From: Acidimicrobiales bacterium | GTDB taxonomy: Bacteria; Actinomycetota; Acidimicrobiia; Acidimicrobiales; Acidimicrobilacustridaceae | Assembly: GCA_018401565.1 (NCBI GenBank) | Contig: JAGYKS010000037.1 | Span: 1 to 64,000, forward strand | DNA length: 64,000 nt | Direction: 5' to 3' | Shown: in pieces, positions 29,319-40,163 of the stretch | Numbering within the stretch: the first letter of the stretch is position 1 | How the letters are laid out: the number at the start of each line of letters is the position of its first letter | Position numbers and translations under genes: made by a program | The notes under the pieces: model-generated | Database searches by the model: none | The model's input: only the letters and a program-made list of their open reading frames with translations | What the model was told of the DNA's origin: nothing

Positions 29319-30538
29319 CTAGTTGCGCGGCACGTTCACCCAGGGCTGGTCTTTGTCGTTGCGAGGTTCGCCGGGAAGGCCCAGCACCCGTTCACCCAGG
29401 ATGTTGCGCTGGATCTCAGACGTGCCGCCCTCAATGGAGTTGGCCCGACTACGCATGAACATCTTGCGGGCACTGCCGGGCGGGCCAACCAACCCCAGCG
29501 ACTCGGTGCGCACGTGCTGGTACTCGTACCCCACCAACGCCTGGGCGCCGAGCAAATCGACGCACAGTTCGTACACCTTCTTGTTCACCTCGGCGAACAT
29601 CAACTTGGCGATGGAACCCTCCGGCCCCGGCATGCCCACACGCCGCTTCTGGCCGGCGCGGATGTTGGTCAGTCGCAGGACCTCGGACTCGATCCACAGC
29701 TTCATCAGGCGGTCCCGCATCGCCGGCGATCGCTCCACGTGGGGTTCGTCGTTCCAGATGCGCACCGCTTCGGCGATGGCGCCACTGCCGGGCTGGGGTG
29801 GCCCTGAACCGCCACCGATGGTGACCCGCTCGTTCATGAGGGTGGTCATGGCCACCCGCCAGCCCTCCCCCACTGCGCCGATGCGGTCGGTGTCGGGCAC
29901 CCGCACCTCGGTGAGGTACACCTCGTTGAACTCGGCCTCACCGGTCATCTGGATCAGCGGGCGCACCTCCACCCCGGGAGCGTGCATGTCGAGGGCGAAG
30001 TAGGTGATCCCCTTGTGCTTGGGGGCGGTGGGGTCGGTGCGGGCCACCAGCATCCCCCGGTCGGCGATGTGGGCCAGGGTGTTCCACACCTTCTGGCCGG
30101 TGATCACCCATTCGTCACCGTCACGCTCGGCCTTGCACGCCAGCCCGGCAAGGTCAGACCCGGCACCGGGCTCGCTGAACAGCTGACACCAGGCGTCTTC
30201 ACCAGTGAACATCCGCCGCAACATCCTGTGTCGGATGGCGTCGTCGCCGTGGGTGACCATGGTGGGCCCGGCCATGGTGAGCCCAAAGAACACCCGGGCA
30301 TCGGGGGTGCGCGCCCCGGCATCCCGCAGTCGCCTTTCAACCCCGCCTGCAGCTTGGGCGGTGCATCGAGGCCACCCCATCCCTCAGGGAAATGCACCCA
30401 CGCAAGACCAAGGTCGTACTGGGCACCACGGAAGGTGGCGAGGTCGGTGGTGGTGGGGTCGTGGGTCTCCAGCAGCTCGGTTACCCGGGCGTCGACCAGA
30501 TCGGCGAGTTCGGTGGCGGTAGCTGAGGTAATGGTCAC
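29319..30538 (-). CDS. Acyl-CoA dehydrogenase, frameshifted
   Basis: The N-terminus (MTITSATATELADLVDARV) and the helical domain up to about 30340 are in one frame; the rest is in another. Visible family motifs are WCQLFSEPGAGSDLAGL and WVITGQKVWNTLAHIADRG, the FAD/substrate-binding beta domain. At the end are YEYQHVRTESLGLVG and SRANSIEGGTSEIQRNILGERVLGLP, the C-terminal flavin signature. The catalytic base is probably the Glu of IEGGTSE. It carries out the first step of acyl-CoA beta-oxidation or a related branched or cyclic substrate oxidation and passes electrons to ETF. It is convergent with the GT4 gene. The chain length preferred is unknown. Confidence 0.93.
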
Positions 30539-30561
30539 GGGACCCAGCGTAGGACAGCCGG

Positions 30562-31824
30562 TCAGCTGATGCCTGCGTCAGACGACACTGCGTCAGACGC
30601 CTGACGACCTGCACTCGATCCCGTCCGGGACAGCACCACCAGTGTCACCACCAGGGCCACCACCACCAGGCCCATCAGCCACAGCGACGCCGGCAACCAC
30701 CACAACGCCGCCACAGCGACGATCACAGCGATGATCTGCGACGAGGCCGGAGCCGGGGTACGCCACCAGTTGCCAGACGGCACCCGTCGCTGGGTGAACA
30801 TCGCCCGCACGCTCTGGCGGCGGTTCACAACCCATACGGCGATCGCCCCGCTCACCACGACAAACAGCAGCCATCCCAACAACACCAGCAGGCCCTCGAG
30901 CACGGCGAACACGATGGCGTCGGCAGCCTCGCGGTTGACCGGATCGGTCACGGTGTCCACCAGCCCCCGATCCAGCACGAACGCCGCCTGCCGCAGCACG
31001 GCCAACACCACCGCCGACGCACCCAACAGCTGCACCAGCGTGCGCTGGCGACGCTGGCTCAAAGCGACAGCCCCGGCGGCGCAGACCACAAACAACACCA
31101 CCAACGCCACCACCGCAGTCCGGGAAAAGTCGATGAGGCTGCGCACGGTGCCCAACGCACCACCGTCGTCAATGGTGATCACCCCGAAGCCCTCGGGCAG
31201 GGTGATTCCGGTGGCCTGTTGCAGGGTGGCGATGGCCTCGGCCGGCGGGTCGTTGGCCAGCGATTCGAGGGTTGACGTCACGTTGTCGACCAGTTCGGGC
31301 GACACATCAGCGAGGTCCTCGAGTACCAGACCGATGATCGGGATGAGGTTCACCACGATCTCACCGGTGGAGGTGTCGGCCAGGGTCTTGTCGCTGGTGG
31401 TGACGAACACGAAGGCCTCATGGGCCTTGTCCACCGCGGTGCGCCAGGCGTTGGCGAAGGCGTCGGTGCCCAGCACCTTTTCCACCTGATCCTCCACGAA
31501 CGTGCTCACCGCCCCCGTCAGTGGCGCCGCCAGCAGGTCGGCCGGCGGAGGCAACTGTTCGGCCAGAAATCCCTCCACGTCGAGCGCCTCGATCACCTGA
31601 TCGGTGAGGAACGTGGCCAGCGCCGCCTGCACGGCGGGGTCCGATCCCAGCTCGCCCACCCGGGACGTGAACACGTCGTTGTTGAACGCAGTGCGCGCCG
31701 CCCAAACCCCAACCGACCCGAGCGCCAACAGCAACATCGACAGCACCAGCAGCACCACCACAGCGGTGCGGCGCAGACGGCCCGCAGGCCTGGTGGAACG
31801 GGATGCCACAGCAGTATCTGTCAT
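30562..31824 (-). CDS. Integral membrane protein of unknown function
   Basis: The intact 420-residue protein has one N-terminal helix (TAVVVLLVLSMLLLALGSVGVWA), then a hydrophilic region of about 190 residues rich in Asp, Thr and Leu helices, presumably outside the cell. Three or four C-terminal helices follow (AVVALVVLFVVCAAGAVAL, GLLVLLGWLLFVVVSGAIAVW and others), with an Arg-rich cytoplasmic loop and tail. This architecture is common in Actinobacteria next to transport or lipid genes, but I know no function for it. It lies 23 bases upstream of the acyl-CoA dehydrogenase on the same strand, so they may share a transcript. Confidence 0.8.
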   Translation of the reverse strand: MTDTAVASRSTRPAGRLRRTAVVVLLVLSMLLLALGSVGVWAARTAFNNDVFTSRVGELGSDPAVQAALATFLTDQVIEALDVEGFLAEQLPPPADLLAAPLTGAVSTFVEDQVEKVLGTDAFANAWRTAVDKAHEAFVFVTTSDKTLADTSTGEIVVNLIPIIGLVLEDLADVSPELVDNVTSTLESLANDPPAEAIATLQQATGITLPEGFGVITIDDGGALGTVRSLIDFSRTAVVALVVLFVVCAAGAVALSQRRQRTLVQLLGASAVVLAVLRQAAFVLDRGLVDTVTDPVNREAADAIVFAVLEGLLVLLGWLLFVVVSGAIAVWVVNRRQSVRAMFTQRRVPSGNWWRTPAPASSQIIAVIVAVAALWWLPASLWLMGLVVVALVVTLVVLSRTGSSAGRQASDAVSSDAGIS

Positions 31825-31915
31825 GGGTCAGACCCTACTGGCGCACCTATGGGCAAAAGCGTGACGGTCCCGACAGCCACAGCTCAGCTCGGCAGCCCGG
31901 CAGCCCGGCAGCCCG

Positions 31916-33250
31916 TCAGCGGGCCGGGGGTGGTCGGCGCACACTGATGGTGGGCCGCGACCCCATGGACAACCCCGGCACTGCACGCCCCATGGCCACA
32001 CCGAGCGTGGTGCCCGCTGCGATGGCCACGGCCACGGTGATGGCCTGCAGGGTTTGCTCGGCACCGGCCTGGTTCTCGCCGATGGCGAACTGCAACATGG
32101 CGGAGTACAGGATCGTCCCGGGCACCAGCACCAGCACCGCCACCCCGGTGTACAGCGCCGGGATGGTGCGTTGCAGCCGCGCCAACAGCTGGCCGGCGAA
32201 CCCCAGAATCAACGCCGCCAGGCCCACGGCGGTCTCGCGCTGCCAGTTGCCCGAGGTGCCCAGATCGTTGGCCACCAGCCACAGCACCATGCCCAACCCC
32301 ACCACCGGGGCCACCGCCACCACCGGCACCTGACGGGCAATCGCAAGTGACCCAACGGCCACTCCGGCAGCGACCATGGTGACCACCGCCGGCCACGGCG
32401 TGATGGTGATGGCGGGCAGGTCGATGTCGAGGGCGTCCACGATGCCCAGCGCGGCCAGCACACCCACGGCCACACCCACGGCCACCACGATGGCCTGCAG
32501 CCCACGGGCCAGGGCCGACACCGGTGCACCCGACAGGCCGTCACTGACGCTCGACACCAGCGCCCGCCCGGGCAGGAACTGGTAGATGCCACCGATCACC
32601 GCCGGCCCCACGGCAAACTCCAGCCCGGCCCACACCACCCCGTAGGGCACCAGCACCACCCCGGCGGCTCCGACCAGCACCACGAACACGTCGGGCACCC
32701 GACTGCGCGCCACCAACGCCAGCAGCGGCAACAGCAATGCGGTTGCGGCCACGCCCACGGCGGCGGCCTGGGGCCGCCTCCGGAAAACACCACCCATCCG
32801 GCCACCGACGCCAGACGGGCCAACATCACCAGCCACGCCGGATACGGGTCGGGCAGCACGGCGGCGCGCTCCAGCGCCGCCTTGGCCCCGGCCGTGCCCA
32901 CCTCGCCACGTTCGATGCGACCGATGAGCTTTTCCACCGCCACCAGGCGATGGAGGTGGGGGTCGTCGGCGTCAACCACCTGGGCCACGGTGATGGGCTC
33001 ACCGGTGTGGGGAATCCACGACAGGGTCAGCGAGTTCATCTCCACCACCACCGCACAGGTGGGCACTCCCATGGCCACCAACACCCGAGCGCATGCCCGA
33101 CTCGCTGTCGGCCACCGACTCGGCGTTGGCCACCATCACCTCACCGATGCGCAACGCCAGCAGCATCACGTCCAGGGCGTGATGACGCGACGGTTCGGGC
33201 ACGTCGGGCCCGGGCCCCAGACCGGGGATGGGGTTGGGCGGGCCGACCAC
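31916..33250 (-). CDS. ThrE-type threonine/serine exporter family protein, frameshifted
   Basis: Three frames join. Up to about 33090 it reads HALDVMLLALRIGEVMVANA. The middle frame gives VPTCAVVVEMNSLTLSWIP and AKAALERAAVLPDPYP, the soluble N-terminal domain of the ThrE/DUF1212 family. After about 32775 come nine or ten helices (VVLVGAAGVVLVPYGVVWAG, the signature GIYQFLPGRALVSSVSDGLSG, and more). Members export threonine and serine, or small peptides, using the proton gradient. The GTG start at 33250 follows the penicillin-acylase stop by 7 bases, so cotranscription is likely. Just after the stop (31880-31915) is a CGGCAGCC-type repeat. Confidence 0.85.
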
Positions 33251-33257
33251 GGGTACG

Positions 33258-35640
33258 TCAGCCGCCTACGCGACGGTGCTCGATGGTGGCTGCAGCGATG
33301 GCGTCGTCGCCAAAGGCCAACGGCCGCAGCCTGCGGGCGGCGTAGTCGGCAACCTGGTCGGCGTGATGGGGTGAGTCGGGAAGGTCGGACTGGCCGTACA
33401 CCAGCAGGCCACGCCCCTCGGGTTGGCCATCGGGGTCGTCGGGGCGGCCGAGAGCCACGGTCATGAAAAAGCTCACCCCGTAGGTCACCGGGTACCCGTC
33501 CACGGTGAGGCCGGTACGTTCAAACCGGCCCGGCACCGCCGCTGGCATCACCGGCGACGGATCGATGTCGGCGCGGCCCAGGGCGCCGGCCGGTGTGGAC
33601 ACGTCGGCCACTCCCTCGGATTCTCCGCCACCGGGGATCTCCATTCGCTGGTCGCCGCGCTGCACCCACTGCACATCACCCAGTCGGACGTCGGCGGCGA
33701 TCCCGGCAGCAGCCAGCCCAGCCAACGCTGCGCGGGTAGCCGTCACCACCGGGTCGGGCCCAGTGCCCGGAGCCGGGGCCGGAGCCAGACCCGACGGCGT
33801 GTCCAGCGGGCGCTGCGGATCGAACGGCTCAGCCCACAGGTTGCCGGCGTTGCGATACTCGGCGTCGGTGAACCCGGCCATGATCTCGCGCCACAGCACC
33901 GCACCTCGGGCGTCCACCCCCACGGTGGTGTCCCACGCCGCCAGCACGTCGGCGGCCATGGCCAACTCAATCGGCGTCAGGCCCGGCGTCAGGCTCGACG
34001 CCGGCACTGCCTGCATCACGCAACCGTTGCACCACGGCGTCTCGCAGTTCGATGGCGGTGAGTGAATGGCCCGACAATGCCATGGCGGCAAGGTCGTCGA
34101 GGGTGACGGTGCCTCCGGGTCCCGATGCGGTGACCGGACCCGCCCCCGACACCAACCGAAGGTTCATGCGGGTGCGCGCACTCAGCGGGGCGTGGTGCAG
34201 ACCGGCAAGCGGCGAATGCGGTGGCAGGGACACCCCGGCGTTGATCCGCCAGTACGGGTCGTTGGCGTTGGCCACATGGTCGGTGCGCTCAAGCTGGGGA
34301 AGGTCGTCGAACGCCACCAGTCCGGGTCCCACGGCGCCGGGCACCTCCTGCCAGGTGGTGTCGGGGTTGCTGCCGTCGAGCATGGCGACGCGCAGCGTGT
34401 ACATCAGCGCAGCGATGGGGTCGGCACCACCCACGTCGGCAACAAATCCGGTGGCGGCAGCCTCGCTCAGTGCCGGGGTGGGGCTGGAGTCGATGTACCA
34501 GCAGCGACCGTGGGCGTCGGCGGCCATGGTGTTCACCCACGGCAGCCCGCCGTGGGTGGCATACGCCGACTGCAGCGACGGGATGTCGGTGGCGGTATCC
34601 AGCGCCAGTACCTGGGCCAAAAAGCGGTCGTTGTCGATGTTGGCGTCCCGGTAGGCAAACCCGGTGGCGGGTGACCAGCCCACGAACGGCAGGTTCACCA
34701 TGGGTCCGTGCTGGCTCGACCACAGGGTGCGTTCGAGCGGGGTGGTGGCACCGTCGTCGCCGAGCACCTCGATGGTGTGGGTGGCCGCAGTCATGGCAAC
34801 CGTGCGGTCGCCGAACCGGTAGGCGCACGGGTCGTTGGCGTCGAGGTCCAGCTTGTAGACGGTGAACCGGTTGCCGGCGGAAAAGGTGTGGGTGAACGCC
34901 AGTGTGCGGTTGAAACCGATCTGGATGCCGGGGCTGCCGGTGATGGTGGCGCCGTACACGTCGATCTCACCGGGGATGCGCAGGTGGCATTCCCACATCT
35001 TGCCTTCGCCGTACCAGGGGAAGTGGGGGTTGGCCATGACCATGCCGGGGCCACCGGTGGCGTCGGATCCCAGCGCCCACCCGTTGGACCCCATGTGGGC
35101 CTCACCCACCACGTCGCCGTCGTCGGGAGGTGGTGGCGGCGGCGTGGTCATGCCGTCGGTGGGCGGCAGCGCCGACCCGACGTAGCCGGCAAGGTTGCGA
35201 CCCGACCCCATCAGGCACAGATCCACGAACAGCATGTAGAAGTCGATCTCGTCAACAGGCCGAATCCACGGTGCCCCGGCACACCACGCCGGCAGGTGGT
35301 CGGTGCCCAGCTCCACCACGGCGGCGTTGTAGCCGGCCACATACCCCGACACCATGGCCGTGACCTGCTCGCTCTGGGTGGCGGCCATGGCCTCAGCGCG
35401 TTGGCGGATGCCCAGCGCCAGGTAGCCGAGGTCGGAATGCACGTGGCGGTCGTTGGGGCCAGCACCCAAAAATGCCGAACGTTGCGAGCGCACCTTGAGC
35501 AGGTGGTCGGCGATGGTGGGCATGCGGTCACGGGCGCAGGCGTAGCCCTGCCCGAATCCCAGGCTGCCCCAGTCCCCGGCGGTGATGTGGGCCACGCCGT
35601 GGGTGGTCCAGCGAATGTCGGCGTCGTAGGAGGTCACCAT
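33258..35640 (-). CDS. Penicillin-acylase-family Ntn hydrolase without signal peptide, frameshifted
   Basis: The protein has about 790 residues in two frames, with a break near 34010. The N-terminal part has IRWTTHGVAHITAGDWGSLGFGQGYACA, the usual start of the alpha chain. MGSNGWALGSD marks the autocatalytic cleavage site whose Ser becomes the beta-chain nucleophile. NPHFPWYGEGKMWECHL and SSQHGPMVNLPF follow in the normal order. Family members deacylate penicillins, cephalosporins, acyl-homoserine lactones or other N-acyl compounds and are normally periplasmic or secreted. Here ATG 35640 overlaps the stop of the TesB gene and the domain starts at once, so no signal peptide is encoded. A cytoplasmic substrate is implied. 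The C-terminal part is long and less conserved. Confidence 0.85.
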
Positions 35641-36476
35641 CAATCTCCCGCTGCCGATTCGTCGAGCACCGACGGGATCTCGCGCACCAACACCTCCTGG
35701 GCCACCGACGCCACATGCATGCCGCCGGCGGTGAACACATGACCGAAAGCAAGACCCCGACCGCCGTGCCATCCCTGGGCGTGCAGGTCAAACAGCAGCC
35801 ATTCCCCCACCGGCACCCGCCGATGCAGCCACAGGGCGTGGTCAAGGCTGGCACTCATGGAAATCAGCGGGTTGGGCGGTGGGCCTGGGGGACAGGGTGG
35901 ATGGTGCGGGCAGCCGCCATGGGCACGTCGTCGGACACGAACGCCAGGGCGCAGGCGCCAAAGGCAGCCTCGTCGAGGACGGGCCCACCCACACGCTGCC
36001 AGGCGGCAAACCGGCCGGCGTCACGGTCCATGAGGGCCATGCGACGTTCGTGAAGCCCACCCCAGCTGATGGAGTCGCACTCGTCAGGCGGGGGCACAAC
36101 CGGGGCGGTCATGACCTGCACGTCGGCACGCTGCTCGGGCAGCTGGAAGCTGGCGTCGAGGTTGAAGATGGCACCAGCGGATTGGCGGGCCACCACCCGA
36201 CGGGTCACAAACGAGCGCCCATTGCGGATGCGGTCCACTTCGAAACGGATGGGCTCGTCCAGCTCCCCACCCCGAATGAAGTACGCCCGCACCGAATGCA
36301 CCTCAAAGGCGTCGTCCACGGTGAGGGCAGCGGCCCGCAGCCCCTGGGCAAACACCTGACCACCAAACACCCGTCCCCACGGGGTGTGAACGTTGGACGC
36401 CACAAAGGTGTCCGGGGCCGTGGGGTTCGAGCCGGAGCAGATCGGCAAGCGATGCGGGGGAGGTCGGTTCGGGCAC
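35640..36476 (-). CDS. tesB: Acyl-CoA thioesterase II (TesB-like), copy 1, frameshifted
   Basis: The double-hotdog protein has about 278 residues. From GTG 36476 it reads VPEPTSPASLADLLRLEP. After a shift near 36425 comes FVASNVHTPWGRVFGGQVFAQGLRAA, the TesB active-site region, with FEVHSVRAYFIRGGELDEP and GRSFVTRRVVARQ. After a second shift near 35875 the C-terminal hotdog reads SASLDHALWLHRRVPVGEWLLFDL and GLAFGHVFTAGGMHVASVAQEVLV. It hydrolyses acyl-CoA to free acid and CoA. Its stop overlaps the penicillin-acylase ATG (TGATG), so the two are translationally coupled. It is divergent from a second tesB copy across 69 bases. Confidence 0.88.
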
Positions 36477-36545
36477 CTGACGATCCTACGGCCACCGCCC
36501 TGGCGGCGGCCACGAGGCCCGATCCGCCACCTCTAGTCTGGAGCG

Positions 36546-37363
36546 ATGACAGGTACTCACCGCGGGGTCAACGGCCTCGCCACGCTGCTGGAGCTCGATC
36601 CGCTCAAACCTGACGCCTGGCTGGGCACAGGGCCCGACCTCGGATGGGGGCGCATCTACGGCGGCCAGATCGTGGCCCAGGCGCTGCGGGCCGCAAGCCT
36701 CACGGTGCCCGACGGTCGTCGGGTGCACTCGCTCCACGCCTACTTCATCCGCCCCGGACACGAGCGGCAGGCGGTGTTGTTCGAAGTGGAACGCCTGCGT
36801 GACGGCAGGTCGTTCAGCACCCGACAGGTGGTGGCGTACCAGTCATCTGGGGTCATCTTGAACCTCATCGCCAGCTTTCACGATGACGAGTCCGACGGCG
36901 GCGACTCGCCGTCGTGGCCGATGCCCGACGACGTACCCGCACCCGATGGCCTGCCCAGCGAACCCACCGACTTGCTCATGGATCACCGCATCGTGCGTCG
37001 CAGTGTCCCCGGCGGCCATGGGGCGCTGGTGTGGTTGCGGGCACTGGGCGACCTCGGCGACGACCCGGCGGTGCACGCCTGCGCACTGGCCTACCTCAGC
37101 GACGAGGACCCTTTGGGAGTGGCTGTGGCCGATCACCCCATGGCCGGCACATGGGAATCCATGATGGCCGCCAGCCTGGACCATGCCGTGTGGTTCCACC
37201 GTCCGGTGCGGGCCGACGAATGGCTGCTGTTTTCCCTCACCGGCCACGGCATGGCCAATGCCCGGGGTTGGCTGTGGCCCGGGTGCACACCATCGACGGC
37301 ACCCATGTGGCCACCGTGGCCCAGGAGGGTCTGGGCCGGTCGCTGCGTGCCCCCACCCGGTAG
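36546..37363 (+). CDS. tesB: Acyl-CoA thioesterase II (TesB-like), copy 2, frameshifted at 3' end
   Basis: This is a paralogue of the divergent copy 1 with the same order: LATLLELDPLKPDAWLGTG, GWGRIYGGQIVAQALRAASLTV, RVHSLHAYFIRPGHERQ, DGRSFSTRQVVAYQ, MMAASLDHAVWFHRPVRADEWLLF. After a break near 37265 the end reads VHTIDGTHVATVAQEGLGRS and stops at 37363; the original frame runs on into an unlikely tail. The active-site Asp/Gln/Thr set of TesB appears complete. It probably acts on fatty or dicarboxylic acyl-CoAs. Its identity to copy 1 looks modest by eye, so this is an old duplication rather than a recent one. Confidence 0.9.
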
Positions 37364-37509
37364 CGGCATGTTCTTGCCCTTGGAAACATCCCTGCGGCCC
37401 ACAGCTGCTTCGCCATATCCGTCCATGCTTGCGGCCATGTTCGCGCCCCAGATTGCGACGCAACACTGGATACACTGGTTACTAGCCGTACATCTGCAAC
37501 AACAAGCAG

Positions 37510-39468
37510 ATGGATGTAACATCGTGCGTCCCCCAAAGCCCGATAGCCAGAAGGCCACAGTTGTCCCCTAATCACCAAACCAGCACCGTGGGCACCGACC
37601 CGCAGCGGTCGTCGTGGGTTGTGCGGCGTCTGGCCCCCGTGCTGGTGTCGGTGCGTACACCCGTGCAGGCTGGGGTTGACGCACTTGCGTGGTTCATCGG
37701 CATCGCCGCCTTCCAGTTCGTCCGTTTCGACTTCACCTTCACCAACGCCGAAACGGCCTTCACCCTCGGCGACATGGTGGGCACTGCTGCGATGGCCGCT
37801 CTCCTGCAGATGGTGGCGGGGTTGTGGGTGGGTCTGTACCGCAATCACTGGCGATACGGCTCGATCGACGAGATGGGCCACCTTGTGGCGTCGGTGGCTG
37901 CGGTGGCCATTGTGTTGACCACCGTTGGGCTCGCCACGGGATTTCGGCCGGTTCCCGTCAGCGTGCCCATCGGCGGCGGCATCGCTGCGCTGATGATCAT
38001 GACCGGAGTGCGTTACTTCTGGCGGGTGATCACTGATCTGGCCATGCGACCCGACACGCAGCTGGCCGAACCGGTGCTGGTGATCGGCGCCGGCGAGGGC
38101 GGCGAGCAGCTCCTCACCTCGATGCTGCGCAATCCCACATCCCGCTACGTGCCCGTGGCACTGCTTGATGACGATCCCGCCAAGTCCCGGCTGTCGATCC
38201 GGAGCATTCAGGTGGTGGGCACCACCGCCGACATGGCGGCCTGGGCCAAAGAACTGGACGTGTCCACCGTGGTGGTGGCCATACCGTCGGCACCGCCAGC
38301 CACCCTTCGCCGCATCGCCAATGCCGGCCTGCGCGCCGGGCTCACCGTGTGCACCCTGCCTCCCGTCGACCAGCTGTTCGACGGCACCGTGGATTCCGAT
38401 CAGGTTCGTCCCATCACCGAGACCGACCTGCTGGGCCGAAGCCAGATCGACACCGACGTTGATTCCATTGCCGGCTACCTGCAGGGCCGCCGGGTACTGG
38501 TGACCGGAGCCGGTGGATCCATCGGCAGTGAGTTGTGCCGCCAGATCTCCACGTTCGAACCGTCGCACCTGGTGATGCTCGACCGTGACGAGTCGGCCCT
38601 GCACGCCGTGCAGCTCAGCATCACCGGCCGGGCCATGCTCGACGACGACTCTCTGGTGGTGGCCGACATCCGTGACCGCGACCGCGTGGCGGAACTGTTT
38701 GCCACCTACCGACCCCAGGTGGTGTTTCACGCAGCCGCCCTCAAACACCTCACGCTCGTCGAGCGCTTTCCGTCCGAGGCGCTCAAGACCAACGTGGTGG
38801 GCACCCAAAACGTGATCGACGCTGCCATCGCCTCAGGCGTGGAACGGTTCGTGAACGTATCCACCGACAAGGCCGCCGACCCCACCAGCGTGCTCGGGTT
38901 CACCAAACGGGTTGCCGAACGGCTCACCGCAGCCGCCGCCGAAACCGACGGCAACACCTACCTCAGCGTGAGGTTCGGCAATGTGCTGGGCAGCCGGGGC
39001 TCGGTGCTGACGGCGTTCAGGGCGCAGATCGATGAAGGTGGTCCCGTCACCGTCACTGACCCCGAGGTCACCCGGTTCTTCATGACGGTGGAGGAGGCGG
39101 TGCAGTTGCTGATCCAGGCCGGTGCCGTTGGCGCCGACGGCGAGGCGCTGGTGCTCGACATGGGCGAGCCGGTGCGCATCGACGACGTCGCCCGCCGTCT
39201 CATTGCCGAGGCGGCTGCGTCCGGGCGCACGCCCCGACCGGTCACCATTGAGTACACCGGTCTTCGTCCCGGCGAGAAGTTGCACGAGTCGCTGTTTGGC
39301 GCCTGTGAGGTGGCCAGGCCATCGGGGCATCCCGCCATCTCGCGGGTCGATGTGCCCCCGGTGAGCTTCGCCGAGGTGGCCGACGCCACCATCGGAGTGA
39401 GCGACGACGCCCTCACCGCCGTGCTGCGGCGCTTGGGCGCCGGCGCCGTGGTACCTGCTGAAGACTGA
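37510..39468 (+). CDS. CapD/FlaA1-like membrane nucleotide-sugar 4,6-dehydratase
   Basis: The intact 652-residue protein has four N-terminal helices (AGVDALAWFIGIAAFQFV and others), a first Rossmann-like domain (PVLVIGAGEGGEQLL) and then the catalytic SDR domain VLVTGAGGSIGSELCRQI. FHAAALKHLTLVERFPSEALKTNVVGTQNV and VSTDKAADPTSVLGFTKRVAERL carry the Lys, while the usual active Tyr is replaced, as is common in this family. RFGNVLGSRGSV and the late YTGLRPGEKLHESLF are diagnostic. It converts UDP-GlcNAc-type sugars to 4-keto-6-deoxy forms for capsule or glycoprotein sugars. ATG 37510 is used; TTG 37561 is an alternative. The 146-base upstream gap contains a doubled ACACTGG. Confidence 0.93.
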   Translation: MDVTSCVPQSPIARRPQLSPNHQTSTVGTDPQRSSWVVRRLAPVLVSVRTPVQAGVDALAWFIGIAAFQFVRFDFTFTNAETAFTLGDMVGTAAMAALLQMVAGLWVGLYRNHWRYGSIDEMGHLVASVAAVAIVLTTVGLATGFRPVPVSVPIGGGIAALMIMTGVRYFWRVITDLAMRPDTQLAEPVLVIGAGEGGEQLLTSMLRNPTSRYVPVALLDDDPAKSRLSIRSIQVVGTTADMAAWAKELDVSTVVVAIPSAPPATLRRIANAGLRAGLTVCTLPPVDQLFDGTVDSDQVRPITETDLLGRSQIDTDVDSIAGYLQGRRVLVTGAGGSIGSELCRQISTFEPSHLVMLDRDESALHAVQLSITGRAMLDDDSLVVADIRDRDRVAELFATYRPQVVFHAAALKHLTLVERFPSEALKTNVVGTQNVIDAAIASGVERFVNVSTDKAADPTSVLGFTKRVAERLTAAAAETDGNTYLSVRFGNVLGSRGSVLTAFRAQIDEGGPVTVTDPEVTRFFMTVEEAVQLLIQAGAVGADGEALVLDMGEPVRIDDVARRLIAEAAASGRTPRPVTIEYTGLRPGEKLHESLFGACEVARPSGHPAISRVDVPPVSFAEVADATIGVSDDALTAVLRRLGAGAVVPAED

Positions 39469-39534
39469 GCCGGCCGAACGCAGAGCCGGCCTGCGTGAGA
39501 TCCCGACTGGATCGCCACCCGGCTGGCCGTGTTG

Positions 39535-40163
39535 TCACCAGCGGGCGGGCACGCCCTTGGCCGTGACCCCAGCAGGCACATCGCCAACAACCACAGCCCC
39601 GGCGGCGATCACCGCATCGTCACCGATCACACAGCCGGGGACCACCACGGCACCCACGCCGATGAACACCCGGTTCCCCACCGTCACATCCCCACTCATC
39701 AACACACCGGGTGCGAGCGTGACGTGATCACCGAGTCGACAATCGTGAGCTCACGACCGATCCCACCCCAATGTGGGTATGCCGGCCCAAAACCACGTTG
39801 GTGGTGATTCTGGCCCCGGCAGTAACCACCACCCCATCGCCCAAATGCACATCCGAGCCGATGGATGACTGCGGGTGCACCAGCGTGGCCGCCTGCAGGC
39901 CCCGGGCCGTCAGGGCAGCATCCACACGAGCCCGCGCCTCGGGGTAGCCCAGCCCCAGCACATGGGGCACACCAAGAGCCGTCGAGCTTGTCGTCGCCAC
40001 CAAGCCAGGTGACACCCAGTCGTTCCAGCAGGTCGGGCTCGGGCGCATCGAGCGACACCACACCGACCACCTCAAACCCGGCGGCGCGGGCCACGTCCAC
40101 CAACTCCCGGCCGTGGCCACCCGCACCCACCACGATCACCGGCGAACCCGTTGACGCACCCAT
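39535..40163 (-). CDS. NeuD/PglD-like sugar O- or N-acetyltransferase, frameshifted
   Basis: Three frames join into about 208 residues. The first is PVIVVGAGGHGRELVDVARAAGFEVVGVV, the nucleotide-sugar-binding N-domain. The second is HVLGLGYPEARARVDAALTARG and SSIGSDVHLGDGVVVTAGARI. The third is APGVLMSGDVTVGNRVFIGVGAVV to VPAGVTAKGVPARW, ending at 39535. The hexapeptide repeats and the Gly-Ala-Gly-Gly-His motif match PglD/NeuD enzymes, which acetylate the amino- or hydroxy-sugars often made by CapD-type dehydratases. The CapD-like gene converges on this one, 66 bases away. Its ATG overlaps the rdgB stop (TGATG), so it is read from the rph-rdgB operon. Confidence 0.85.

Noticed and set aside
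37237..38808. A 523-codon minus-strand frame over the CapD-like gene
   Set aside because: It is His/Gly/Val-rich antisense of a clearly coding gene, with no family features.
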